Below, piece by piece: positions 1-9,442 of a stretch of DNA of 64,000 nt. A model generated the notes under the pieces. It was not told the DNA's origin, ran no database searches, and saw only the letters and a list, made by a program, of their open reading frames with translations. Made by a program: the position numbers and the translations under genes. The first letter of the stretch is position 1. Each line of letters starts with the position of its first letter. The stretch spans positions 124,001 through 188,000 of the forward strand of contig JASPKZ010004574.1 in the NCBI GenBank assembly GCA_030220185.1, written 5' to 3'. This stretch comes from Diploptera punctata. Taxonomy: Eukaryota > Arthropoda > Insecta > Blattodea > Blaberidae.

Positions 1-260
1 GATCATGTTTCACATCCATGTAATATAACTGGGGGAATAACAGTTTTATATATTTTCAATTTAATATTTTTTTGAGAGTTCCTGTATTACATAATATCAT
101 GCATTTCCATAATTGAGCCTAAGTTTAATTTATTTGTGCATTTCATTCCTGTTTGTAATTATTGTTGCTCGGTATTTGAATTCAGCCACTTCTTCAAAAT
201 TTCCCTCGTTTGTCATTAGCTGTACATTTCCATTATACAATGTATTTCTATGTGTGAACA
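1..260 (-). mobile_element. LINE-A (RTE-like) C-terminal RT fragment
   Basis: Antisense copy of the segment that also occurs in the longer LINE-A at about 35300-35600 on the plus strand. The antisense matches of the AATGAGGGAAATTTTGA-type stretch and of the EFKYLG segment are recognisable. It is a dead fragment, cut by the window edge. Confidence 0.75.
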
Positions 261-360
261 CATATTGATGTAACACACAGGTGGTACAATCAGAAAGCTT
301 CTAATTCCTCACTCACTCTTAAACAGTGATTAACTATTGAAACTGTAACAACACAACACA

Positions 361-590
361 AAATTGAATCTCCAAGTTCATAAAATCGGCACCAGATGGC
401 AATTTGGAAGATGGTGGTAATGGTAAAATTTCAACAGTTGAAGTTTGGTTGAAGATGAAGGTAAAATGACCTTTGAAACCGGTATCATGAAAACACAGAA
501 CTTTATGAGGTGAGAAGTAAAAACATTTTATCCAATTCATTTATAAATTGAAAATTACCTCATAGTGTTATTTGCCACTGTAATTCTGAT
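361..590 (+). mobile_element. Penelope-like element 3' tail with decayed hammerhead
   Basis: Carries the recurrent PLE tail: a motif block with GGCACCAGATGGC, a hammerhead-like segment near 436-486, ATGAGGTGAG, and the terminal motif ACCTCATAGTGTTATTT. The ribozyme core here reads TTGAAGA instead of CTGANGA, so it is probably inactive. It lies in the intron just after the 616-751 exon in transcript order. Confidence 0.7.
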
Positions 591-615
591 TAAAAGAACA
601 GATAATTTTACTTAC

Positions 616-751
616 ACAAGTTGGAACAAATCGTTCTCGATTCTGACGGACAGTTCGAACAGCTTGGCAGACATCACATTGCTGTTCTAGTTTAATTTTC
701 TCTATGAGGAAAGCTAGTGCTACAAAATATCCACAGGCCGTTGCTCCATCA
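616..751 (-). CDS. RPTP exon: D2 pseudo-active loop and following helices
   Basis: Enters in phase 2 (TT|T, Phe) and encodes DGATACGYFVALAFLIEK and on to RERFVPTC, 45 codons. Acceptor TTTTTCAG and donor GTAAGT flank it. With the previous exon it rebuilds CCFDGATACG, the D2 counterpart of HCSAGVGRTG. The nucleophile-position Cys is kept, but the phosphate-binding Arg position is Ala, so catalysis by D2 is unlikely. The following C-terminal D2 exon would lie left of position 1. The end at phase 0 after TGT is the natural consensus donor. Confidence 0.88.
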
Positions 752-1210
752 CTGAAAAACAATACAAATTTAAGGTTACAATGTCTGAACTAAGTCATAT
801 TTCGGGTTTACAGAATTCATCATTCTTATGTATCTAGTTTTGCTGTGTGGTGAGGCAGGAATTTTGGAACTCCATGTTGCACAGTGGGCCAGATAAGAAA
901 TCTAGCTGGAAAAAAGTATTTTACTCATTCTCACCATTTCATCTTTCTTCACTCTAATATGATTACCAGATGACTGTTCTTCACTTATCTGCAAAGGAGG
1001 GTAGAATTCTAAAATTTATGAAGAGAATATAAACATTGGAAGTTGCCAACAGTTAAGAACTCATCTGGTCCACATCTCAGTTGTGTAAATAAATATGTTT
1101 TGTATTAAAGTTCAGTGAGTTATTCTTCTTATTCTATATGGATACTTTACTTCAAGGTTTGTACTTTTCATTGATATATTTAACATGTTTCTATACAACC
1201 AGATATTGTG

Positions 1211-1653
1211 TTAAATACACGTGGAATCATACCTTCCAAACATTAAAAAATTTATGCTGGTCTCTCCTAGAAAAGCTGGACAATGGAGAAGATGGTTTTT
1301 TTCCATATCTTCATTTAAATTGCAAAAAGAACATTTAGGTGAATTTGCTATAACAAATCTGTGTAGGTGTTTATTTAGACAGTCGTGTCCTGTTAGTAGT
1401 CTGAATGTTGCCACTGTGCATTTTCTTTGTCGTGTAGTAATGTTATAAATTTTGTAAATTTTCCCATTCCTTTCCAGATGTTTTGATTGTGTAGTCTTCT
1501 CTAAGTTTATTGATATATTTATTTGATATGATTCTTTTAGTAGAGTGAAAGGAAATTGATGTATAAGTAGGGTTGGAGACAATTTTACTATCCTTCTTGA
1601 CTAGAAAATCAGCTGCTTCATTGCATGCCACTCTACAATGGGCCGGAATCAAT
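1211..1653 (-). pseudogene. LINE-C RNase H end and CCHC tail (second half)
   Basis: Two overlapping frames encode the end of RNase H (IPAHCRVACNEAADFLVKK) followed by LLTGHDCLNKHLHRF and a CCHC knuckle (CSFCNLNEDMEKNHLLHC). This is the usual C terminus of I/Jockey/R1-type LINEs with RNase H. At least one frameshift breaks it. The upstream half of the domain lies at 3595-3901; the two are separated by the 1667-3581 insertion. Confidence 0.8.
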
Positions 1654-1869
1654 TGAAGTACAACTTATATTTGAAGAGAAAAATGTTCGCCTAGACCGAG
1701 ACTCGAACCTGGGACCCTTGGCTTTCCGGGTCAAGTGCTCTACCAACTGAGCTACCGAGGCGAGTTGCAATCTAGATGCAAATTTTTCTCTTATATACGT
1801 TGTAATTCCCTCGTGCCAAATGCTTGAAACCGTAGCTTCTATCTTTGCAAATGGTGGCTTCTTAGTTAA

Positions 1870-3149
1870 CACATTGGTGACGGGCCACGGAGATCTCCGT
1901 GTTTAAATGGCCAGCGCTAGACGACGGGTCACGGAGATTTCCGTGTTTACGTTTTCTATGGTTTTCCAGCCTCTTCGCTTTTGAAGGAGCATGCAATTTT
2001 GTTTTTTCTCATTGTGAAATAAACTTTAGTTGTTTTTTGTAGCCCTCTCTTCTCTTTTATGAAAATGCCAACTTTACAGAAAGAGTTGTTTACAATTTTA
2101 AGACAGATGGCTGGTGAAATATGGAATTTTAGTGCCGATAGTTAGGCGATTACGGGATATGTATGTAACCTGTAAATATATGTTGCAGAGGGGAAAAATT
2201 AGAAGAAACATTATTTTGCATTCTGAAGCCGAATTTATATCTGTGGCATCATGTCTACCAGGATAATTATTATAACATAGTGGCTATAGCTGAAAATTTG
2301 CTGGAAAGAAAGACGATGGTTTGTGGAACAATAAGGATTAACAGAGGGCTTCCAAAATCATTTGTGGAAGCAGGAAATAAACTCAAACCGGGAGAATGTG
2401 TATTTTGTAGTAAGGGGGACCTTTTGCTACAAACATCGAAAGATAAAAGAGACGTAAGAATGGTTAGCACATTGCATCAGGCAACATGAGAGTGGGAGGG
2501 GTAAAGTTGTAAAAATTCCCTATTGAATACTTCAATATAACTAGTATGTGAAGGGTGTAGACAGGGCTGACCAGTACCTATCATATTACTCCATCCTTAG
2601 AAAAACAGTGAAATGAAGCAAGAAAATTGTATTGTGGCTTCTGAATTGAGCACTCTTTAATGCTTTTTAGGTCTATAAATTTCAAAATCCTAACAACAAT
2701 ATGTCAAACAGAAGTTTTTTGCTTGAAACAGCCTCTTGTTTGGCAGTCGTGAAATTAGGAACAGATGACAGGGAAGAGGAGGGAAGACAGAGTGAAAAGG
2801 ACACCACGTCAAGACTCACCAAGAAGGCTGACATGAAGAAACATAAATTAAACCTTGCCGCGTTTTCAGTGAACACAAGAAAAGAAACTCGTTACATATG
2901 CTCTTTTGCCCTGTGCCTTTACATAAAGAGAAATGTTTCCTACGCTATCAAACCCTCAATTTATACTAGAAGGTCTGGTGAGAACATTAATAAAGATTTA
3001 CTTATGCATTAATGTTATTGACTGTAAATATATTGATATAAAAATCACACTGTGCTAGCGCGGTTTAAAATTTAAAAGTCCACGCTACTGACAGAAATGT
3101 CCGGTCTAGCAGCGGTGGGTGGAACACAGAGCTGTCGGTCACCAATGTG
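1870..3149 (+). mobile_element. Degenerate piggyBac transposon
   Basis: Bounded by TTAA at 1866-1869 and 3150-3153, with terminal inverted repeats that start CACATTGGTGAC on each side. TTAA targeting is diagnostic of piggyBac. Internally 2249-2489 encodes part of the transposase, and 2790-2960 a decayed Cys-rich tail. At 1280 bp it is internally shortened relative to autonomous piggyBacs (about 2.4 kb or more). Confidence 0.88.
2249..2489 (+). pseudogene. piggyBac transposase fragment
   Basis: Encodes VYQDNYYNIVAIAENLLERK, then TMVCGTIRINRGLPK and later GDLLLQTSKDKRDVRMVSTLH. This matches the core piggyBac block in which DNYY carries one of the catalytic Asp residues and the KDKR-V-STLH stretch follows. 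The remainder of the catalytic domain is missing upstream. A second in-element reading (2790-2960, SRLTKKADMKKH then RKETRYICSF) resembles the C-terminal Cys-rich region. Confidence 0.82.
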
Positions 3150-3594
3150 TTAAGAAGACATTTATTGGGAATTTAACACTACTTTATAAAGCCAGTAAAG
3201 GCTTCTATTGACGATTTTATTATTAATTTAACACTTCTCACTGAAGGATAAATTAGAATATAGAAGCCAATAGAAGTCAATAGAAGCCCTACTGGCTTTA
3301 TAAAGTAGTGTTAAATTCCCAATAAGTCTTCTTAACTAAGAAGCCGCCATTTGCAAAGACAGAAGCTACGGTTTGAAGCATTTGGTGCGAGGGAATTACA
3401 TATATATAAGAGAAAAATTTGCATCTAGATCGCAACTTGCCTCGGTAGCTCAGTTGGTAGAGCACTTGGCCCAGAAAGCCAAGGGTCCTGGGTTCGAGTC
3501 TCGGTCTAGGCGAAAATTTTTCTCTTCAAATATAATTTATCCTTCAGTGAGAAGTGTTAAATTAATAATAAAATTGTCAACTGAAGTACAACTT

Positions 3595-3901
3595 TTTTAT
3601 GTAAATGGGATAAATGTTTTATTATTTTATGACATTCAATAATGCTAATGCTTTTGGGTATTGTATCCCATGTTATAACAAGGATGGCTTCTTTGGAGTC
3701 ACATAGAATTACAATCTTTGTAAATTTTTGGATATGACATGAAAGATTTTGTAAACTTAAGAAAATTACTAAAATGTTGTTATCAAAGTTTGTTGAAATT
3801 GTATTGAATTTAAGATAAAAAGAGAAAAATGGGCATATTGCACCAGGACCAGTGCTACCATCATTTGGTAGCTGGAACCATCTGTAAAAATGTGCATCCA
3901 T
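3595..3901 (-). pseudogene. LINE-C RNase H domain (first half)
   Basis: Minus-strand reading runs NDGSTGPGAICPFF, later LCDSKEAILVIT, then SHLHKKVVLQ at the insertion edge. Reading across the TSD continues into IPAHCRV at 1652, so this is the N-terminal part of the same RNase H. The first acidic motif region is altered (YRWFQ). Upstream RT sequence is absent, so the LINE was 5' truncated. Confidence 0.78.
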
Positions 3902-4194
3902 TCAGTAGCAGGGTAAAATAATAAATAAATGTATAATGTATATTAAAAATGCATTCGTAACTCATGCACAACTGTTGGTAGTTATTCACAAACTACTAAA
4001 CAGAATCTTTGACCTATCTGATCTACTTACAGTGGTTCTGTTAATTGTCTGGTCAGGTGTAAGAAATTCTATTGTCACAGGGATTTGATTCGCAAGGCCA
4101 AAGCAAGGCTCGGCAATAAGGAAAACAATGTGCATACAAGACAACTTATTTTCAACATTACATAGAAATTAATAGAACTTCAGTGTTTTATTAT

Positions 4195-4550
4195 TATTTC
4201 ATACATCTCAATGATGGATAAATTATATTGAAGAGAAAAATTATATGCTCAGACTGGAGTTTGAACCCAGGAAATAAAAACATTGAAAGAGGCCATACTG
4301 GCTTTATAATGTAATGTAAAATTTCCAATAAAAGGTCTTCTTAATAAAGAAGCTGCCATTTACAAGTTCGAAGCAACAGTTTCATAGCATTTGGCACTAA
4401 GGAATTAACAGTGTATATAAGAGAAAAATTTGCGTTTAGAGTGGAGTGCTCAGGTAGCTCAGGAGAAGAGCATCGGCCCTGGGTTCAAACCCTAGTCTGA
4501 GCTTATAATTTTTCTCTTCAAATATAGTAGAAACTTGCTATGATATTGGG
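4195..4550 (+). mobile_element. Diverged TT1 retroposon copy
   Basis: Has the TT1 start (TTATTATTATTTCATACATCTCAATG-like), an inverted remnant of the tRNA-like part, the AAGAAGCTGCCATTT internal block, a decayed tRNA-like segment near 4447-4505 and the terminal TTTTTCTCTTCAAATATA. No convincing TSD could be read. Confidence 0.65.
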
Positions 4551-4799
4551 TTCATATTATACCTATTAAAGCCATAGGCCTAGGTCGTGTTTTGTGTATA
4601 TATGGCACATAAAAGAACCTCAAGTCTGAAAAGTGACACCTTTGAACAAAAATTGTCAATATTTCAATGATCAAATTGATTAGTGATGCTAATGACCATA
4701 GCTTAACTCTACGTTACTGTTATGGTCAAGCGTTAGCAAACTATCAATCGTAGTTCTCTGTTTTTTCATTCTATCCCTTCAACAGAGTCAAATGTTTTA

Positions 4800-5040
4800 T
4801 AAATGGGTTGGATAAAATGCTTTTACATCTCTCCTCATAAAGTTCCATGTTTTCACAATACCGGTTTCAAAGGTCATTTGCCTTCATCTACAGTCAAACT
4901 TCAACTTTGAAATTTTATCATTACTACCATCTTCGAAATTGCCATCTGGTGCCAATTTTATGAACGCTGAGATTAAATTTTGTTTGCCGGGAACTTTAAA
5001 AATTTGTGATTCTATATTTATTCTTCTGAATGTATATATT
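4800..5040 (-). mobile_element. PLE 3' tail fragment
   Basis: Minus-strand PLE tail encoding FKVPGKQNLISAFIKLAPDG followed by a hammerhead-like block at about 4870-4915. That core reads CTGTAGA, a mutation of the invariant CUGANGA, so it is probably dead. Confidence 0.65.
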
Positions 5041-6118
5041 TTCTTCTTCTTCTTCTTCTTCTTCATCACAGTTTAGGCTTATTTACTAGCCTGTTCCGGC
5101 TCCAAATTGCTGCTGTTTCCATCTTTTCTTTGGTCTTCCCAAACTTCTTCTTCCTCTTGGTGAATAGCTGTATGCTGCTTTTGGTATTCTATTCTCAGTC
5201 ATCCTTGCCAAGTGTTCTTTCCAGTTTGTTCTGTATTTCACTATTGTTGTGTTTAATTCCTCTACTTTTAGTTGTTGTCTTATTTCTGTGTTGTGTTTTT
5301 GTCTATTCTTTGATATCCTGCTATTGGTCTGAGGAATCTCATTTCAGCAGCTTGTATTCTGGCAGATTGTTGTGTTGTCACTGTCCATGTTTCAGATCCA
5401 TAAGTAATAATAGGCACTGCCATTGTCTTGTATAATTTCATTATAGAGTCTTTCCTGGCTTTATTTTTCAAAGTTCTTTTTAGTGTTCCTGTTATATAAT
5501 TAAACTTATTTAGTTTGTTATTTATATCTGTTTCTGCTGTGTATGATATTTTGCAACCTAGGAAGTTATATCTTACCACTTGTTCTATTGGTTTATTTTC
5601 TAATATTATCTTTGTCCGAACTGGATGAGCACCCTTGAAGGCCATTGTTTTTTTTATTTTTCTGATGATATTTCCATGTTGTCATTTTTTTATATTTCAT
5701 TTAGTTTATATAGCATTCTTTGCAGTTCATCCTCTGTTTTTGCTATTAAAATATGGTCATCTGCAAAGGCTACTGTTTTTATTATTTCCTAAGTTAATTC
5801 CCCCAGTCATCATTTGCTTCCATGATCTTATCATGTCGTCAAAATAAATGTTAAAAAGAGTGGTTGATAGTGGACAACCTTGTCTAACTCCTCCTGTTAT
5901 ATGTATTGGTTCCCTTTGATTTATTTTTATTTTTGTTTTCTCATACATTTTCTTAATTACTGCTATCAAGTGTAGTGGAATTCCTTTTTCACTTAATATG
6001 TTCCATAATTTTGGTCTAGACACTTTATCAAAGGCCTTCTTATAATCTATAAAGAGGATGTGCGTCTCTAAGTTGAATTCTCTTCGCTTCTTTATTATTT
6101 GTTCTTCTCTTCTTCTTC
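5041..6118 (-). mobile_element. LINE-B reverse transcriptase fragment
   Basis: Minus-strand frames encode an RT core (LFIDYKKAFDKVSRPKLW, GVRQGCPLSTTLFNIYFDD) and, after a break near 5700-5760, the post-RT region (YNFLGCKISYTAETDINNK, YGSETWTVTTQQSARIQAAE). The 3' end is a GAA microsatellite (5041-5065). Several frame breaks mark it as dead. It is 5' truncated and abuts repeat R. Confidence 0.8.
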
Positions 6119-6535
6119 CTTTCAAGTATTAGGCCAAGGCCTGTTACGATCCTATAGAAAATTTTCCCTTATGGGAAATTCTCATATAAGACTTGAAAGC
6201 ATAATAATAGTCCCTTCGATTGGTTGCTGGCCAAAGGAAGGCAAGACCAGTGAAGGGGCTGCCATCTTATAGCCTCTGGTCAGACTTTCTGGAGAAGAAA
6301 AGAAAATAAAGGAAAGAAGAAATGGAAGAAAGGAAGGACTCCCTAGTCCTCGGATGCCCTAATAGTGTCGGGGTCGAAAAAACAAGAGTTAACCAAGAGA
6401 GGTTAGATAGTAAAGTTAAAAGAGTGCAAAACACAAGTAAGTGGAAGAAATGTTTTGCACAGCTTGGGCACCTTGTGGTCGCCATCCACATATCCCCTAG
6501 ATGAGGACCCCTGAGGTTAAAGTGAATATGTTGTT
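6119..6535. repeat. Repeat R (unclassified interspersed repeat)
   Basis: Shares long stretches, in opposite orientation, with 40165-40655, including the block around GGATGGCGACCACAAGGTGC and the block around CCAATCGAAGGGACTATTAT. It carries no readable protein, and GAA/CTT runs flank it. Probably the 3' end of a retroelement family, unclassified. Confidence 0.55.
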
Positions 6536-6679
6536 TATGCAGCTTCTTCCTTTCCTAAAACGTGTCTGCTCTTCTGATATTATTGCATCTACATTAGTTG
6601 TTAATCTTTGGTTAATCATTTTTGCTGCACATATATATTTTCGAAACTGTTAATCCCAAAGGCTTCTCTAAATGTTTTA

Positions 6680-6880
6680 AAAGTTTAGTTACCACCACAT
6701 GTCAGTTTGGAAGATGGTGGTAGCAGCAAAATTTCAACACTTGGAGTTTGACTGATGATGAAGTAAAACACCTTTGAAACTGGTATCATGAAAACAAGGA
6801 ACATTTCATTCAACTCATTTATAAATTGAAAATACCCAATAATGTTACTTCCCACTGTAATTTGATTAAACTGTAAATTA
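6680..6880 (+). mobile_element. PLE 3' tail fragment
   Basis: Same tail as 361-590, with a complete hammerhead core (see 6747-6790) and the terminal-motif variant near 6835-6850. It lies directly upstream of the TT1 insertion at 6933. Confidence 0.65.
6747..6790 (+). ncRNA. Hammerhead ribozyme motif in PLE tail
   Basis: CTGATGA at 6752-6758, a helix II hairpin, GAAA at 6776-6779, very short palindromic helix III ACTGGT, cleavage predicted after A6785. Helix I pairs TGA with TCA. Known: PLEs carry type I hammerheads of this kind. Helix II and I are short, so activity is uncertain. Confidence 0.6.
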
Positions 6881-6932
6881 TTTTTTATAAATTGTAAATT
6901 ATGTTTTAAAAAGTTAGTAAATATTTAAAGTA

Positions 6933-7403
6933 TATTTGAAGAGAAAAATTTTTGCCTAGACCGGGACTCGAACCCGGGACCCTTGGCTTTCCAGGCCAAG
7001 TGCTCTACCAACTGAGCTACCGAGGCGAGTTACGATCTAGACGCAAATTTTTCTCTATGTACGTTATAATTCCCTCGCGCCAAATGCTTGAAACCATAGC
7101 TTCTATCTTTGCAAATGGCGGCTTCTTAGTTAAGAAGACATTTATTGGGAATTTAACACTACTTTATAGCCATTTGCAAAGATAGAAGCTATGGTTTCAA
7201 GCATTTGGCACGAGGGAATTACAACGTACATAAGAGAAAAATTTGCATCTAGATCGTAACTCGCCTCGGTAGCTCAGTTGGTAGAGCACTTGGCCCGGAA
7301 AGCCAAGGGTCCCGGGTTCGAGTCCCGGTCTAGGCGAAAATTTTTCTCTTCAAATATAATTTATCCTTCTATGAGAAGTGTTAAATTAATAATAAAAATC
7401 GTC
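6933..7403. mobile_element. Palindromic TT1 retroposon
   Basis: A 14-bp TSD, AAATATTTAAAGTA, lies at 6919-6932 and 7404-7417. Antisense tRNA-like sequence at about 6953-7028 and sense tRNA-like sequence at about 7262-7336 face each other. The right TSD runs into the splice donor of the RPTP exon 7423-7568. Confidence 0.85.
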
Positions 7404-7422
7404 AAATATTTAAAGTACTTAC

Positions 7423-7568
7423 AAGCAACAAACTAGGATAGGGTCAGATGCAGTGGAGAGTCTCTCTGTTTCTTGCCACAGTTCCAGGATTACAGATGTG
7501 GACGGAGGAAGTTTGTCGTCACTTCTCCAGTCTCGCAGCTCCAATATATGGACTGTCCTGCTTTCATC
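7423..7568 (-). CDS. RPTP exon: D2 WPD-loop region
   Basis: Encodes DESRTVHILELRDWRSDD and on to SDPILVCC, 48 codons plus two bases, leaving in phase 2. The position of the WPD loop reads DWRSDD, so the general-acid motif is lost, consistent with an inactive D2. Acceptor ATGTCAG and donor GTAAGT. The intronic base at donor +6 lies within the TSD of the neighbouring TT1 insertion. Confidence 0.88.
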
Positions 7569-7635
7569 CTGACATAAACAACACAGTTTGTATCTTTCCA
7601 GTAGTCAATCTTTTAGACATCTTATGCTATCTTAA

Positions 7636-7785
7636 TGTACTAACTAACTCACTGGTACTATTGAACCCATAGGTTCATGTTGGCATGGACATAAGCTCTC
7701 CATACATCCTTATCCTGAGCTAATGTTTTCCAATAATCCACTGTGCAATCTACTTCCCTAAAGTGACTATATCCAAGGGTGATTT
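7636..7785 (-). mobile_element. LINE-A 3' end fragment
   Basis: Antisense of the LINE-A terminus: CTAACTAACTCACTGG, then the GACATAAGCTCTCCATACAT block, matching 35900-36010 in reverse complement. Confidence 0.7.
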
Positions 7786-7859
7786 ATCTAATTCTATACC
7801 TAGCAAAATTGTTTTGGACAATGAAATTTTAGAATGAGTAAATTAATTTAATTGTTTGG

Positions 7860-8335
7860 GTTATAATTTAACATTGCAAGATGAAGCTGATATAGCAAAG
7901 AAAATCACAAATTTCACAAAAACAACAGGGATAATTAACAGTATAATGAAACCATATTTAGTACAAAAGAACACAAGATTACAGCTTTATAAGGTTCCAC
8001 AAGACCAGTATTAAGATATGGTAGTGAAGCATGGACAATACAAAGAAGAGATGAAAGTCAAATAACAGTAAATGAGATGTGATTTATGCGCCATACAGCA
8101 GGCTATACAAAGTGGGACATGAAAGAAATGGAAGAGTTGGATGTAGAACCCATTCTCCACCATATACAGAATAACTGAAAAGTCCATCTTTAACAAATTC
8201 CAAAAGCTATGTTTTGTTACTGTTCCCAGGGCAAAAGATCGCTGGGATGTCCACAAGAGTGCTGGATGAAAAATTCCTCTTTGAGACCTTAACAGGTCAC
8301 ATGGCATAATACTTGCATGGATGATGATGATTTAC
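7860..8335 (+). mobile_element. LINE-B 3' fragment with GAT tail
   Basis: Readable pieces include AKKITNFTKTTGIINSIMKP and YLVQKNTRLQLYK, homologous to 43560-43670, with several stops. The end (about 8170-8335) recurs inverted at 51433-51669 and finishes in a GAT-rich run. Confidence 0.65.
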
Positions 8336-8469
8336 CTAATTTCTGTGATAATATGTCTTAACATTAATATGTATATAGGAAGGGTACACATACTGATAAT
8401 TATATAAAATCAACGGGTTTCAATCCTCTGGCACATAAACATGCAATATTTAATAGCCTCTTATATAGA

Positions 8470-9047
8470 TTGGTAAAGGTCCCATTAAAAGGAGAAAATT
8501 TTAAGAAAGAATATGAGAATATCCTAAACATAGCCAGATTAAATGGTTTTAATAAGGGTATAATATCTAACAAATTAAAGAAATCCAGAAAGATAAAACA
8601 ACTTAAAGAATGCTCTACCCTACAAATTGTTAGTAAAGAAAAAAAGAATTTCAAGAAAATTACTTATCATCCAATAGTACATGGGAAATTTCAAAAAATA
8701 TTTGACAAATACAACATTACTTTGGCACCAATACATAAATTTAGTCTGGAAAAGCTTCTAAATACTAATAAATAATCAACATCCCAGACAGTAAGAAATC
8801 TGGAATTTATCAAATTAATTGTAATGATTGTTGCAAAGTATACACAGGAAAAACAAAAAGGAATTTGGAAACATGCACTAAAGAACATTTTAGAAATATT
8901 AAAAATTGTGAAATTGAAAAATCAGCAATTGCTGCACATAGTTTACTAGAACATCATAAAATTGAAAAAGAAGTGAAACGTTTGAAACAATTGGATAAAC
9001 CGTGTGGAATTGACAATTTGAGAAATGATATTCATTCAGAAGAATAA
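8470..9047 (+). pseudogene. PLE linker and GIY-YIG endonuclease
   Basis: First frame ends at 8775 with LAPIHKFSLEKLLNTNK. The next readable block has GIYQINCNDC from about 8812 and VYTGKTKRNL, then KEHFRNIKNCEIEKSAIAAH. GIY and the Y-x-G of the second half of the motif are present, with Tyr-Thr-Gly replacing YIG. Stops between the blocks and the missing palm make this a remnant. Confidence 0.78.
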
Positions 9048-9182
9048 ATATCGATCTATGAATTTCGATATTCCGGTGGATAAAAATTTAATTACAAAGT
9101 TTATAATCCCAACGAAAGATGGCAGAACAAGAAGTGATGTCACTAAAGAAATCAACAATCACGGAACTTCATCAGTGGAAGC

Positions 9183-9229
9183 CATGACTGAAGAAGGACA
9201 TGATTTTGTCTGAAACCGTCAGTATCAAA
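9183..9229 (+). ncRNA. Hammerhead ribozyme motif in PLE tail
   Basis: CTGAAGA at 9188-9194, helix II from GGACA/TGTCT with a TGATTT-type loop, GAAA at 9212-9215, a short helix III and cleavage expected after A9224. Helix I is TGA/TCA. All core bases are present. Confidence 0.62.
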
Positions 9230-9344
9230 GAAGTTTGAAAATGTATGAGGTGAGTCGATTAAAATTTGTTCTCCACTTACTATTAATTCCTTGAAACGTT
9301 GGATTGAGACTGTAACAGACCGCTAGGTCTATCACATGAAAGGA

Positions 9345-9442
9345 GGAAAAAGAAGAAGAACATTCCATGTTCCTAGGGACATGTCCCTGTGATTCAGCCT
9401 TTGCCATGGATTCCCAGAAGTACAGTCTGGGCCCAGAGAACC
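9345..9442 (-). mobile_element. LINE-A 5' end fragment
   Basis: Reverse complement matches the first about 95 bases of LINE-A at 32995-33070: GGTTCTCTGGGC start, GCAAAGGCTGAATCACAGGG, GGAACATGGAATGTT. It keeps the 5' end but not the rest, the reverse of the usual LINE truncation. Confidence 0.6.

Larger units (their letters stand above)
1667..3581. mobile_element. Palindromic TT1 retroposon, interrupted by piggyBac
   Basis: Flanked by a 13-bp TSD, TGAAGTACAACTT at 1654-1666 and 3582-3594. The left arm holds an antisense tRNA-like segment (about 1690-1762). The right arm holds a sense one (about 3440-3512), with TTTTCTCTTCAAATATA-type and AAGTGTTAAATTAATAAT-type ends. A piggyBac copy (1870-3149) sits at a TTAA of the left unit. 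Without it the retroposon is about 630 bp, two units head to head. Bases 3154-3255 continue the left unit. Confidence 0.82.
8340..9295 (+). mobile_element. Penelope-like element, thumb to 3' end
   Basis: 5'-truncated PLE. 8470-8775 encodes the region after the RT palm (VPLKGENFKKEYENILNIAR). 8800-9047 encodes a GIY-YIG endonuclease. A tail peptide (MNFDIPVDKNLITKFIIPTK) precedes a hammerhead and the ATGAGGTGAG motif. PLEs encode RT and GIY-YIG endonuclease in one protein; here the frame is broken between the blocks. Confidence 0.82.

Noticed and set aside
7262..7336. tRNA gene call (and about 14 similar cloverleaf-like segments)
   Set aside because: Boxes A and B and several stems are good, but the anticodon loop lacks the invariant U33, anticodon positions vary between copies (GGA, AGC-like), there is an acceptor mismatch, and every copy sits at the end of a repeated element with TSDs.
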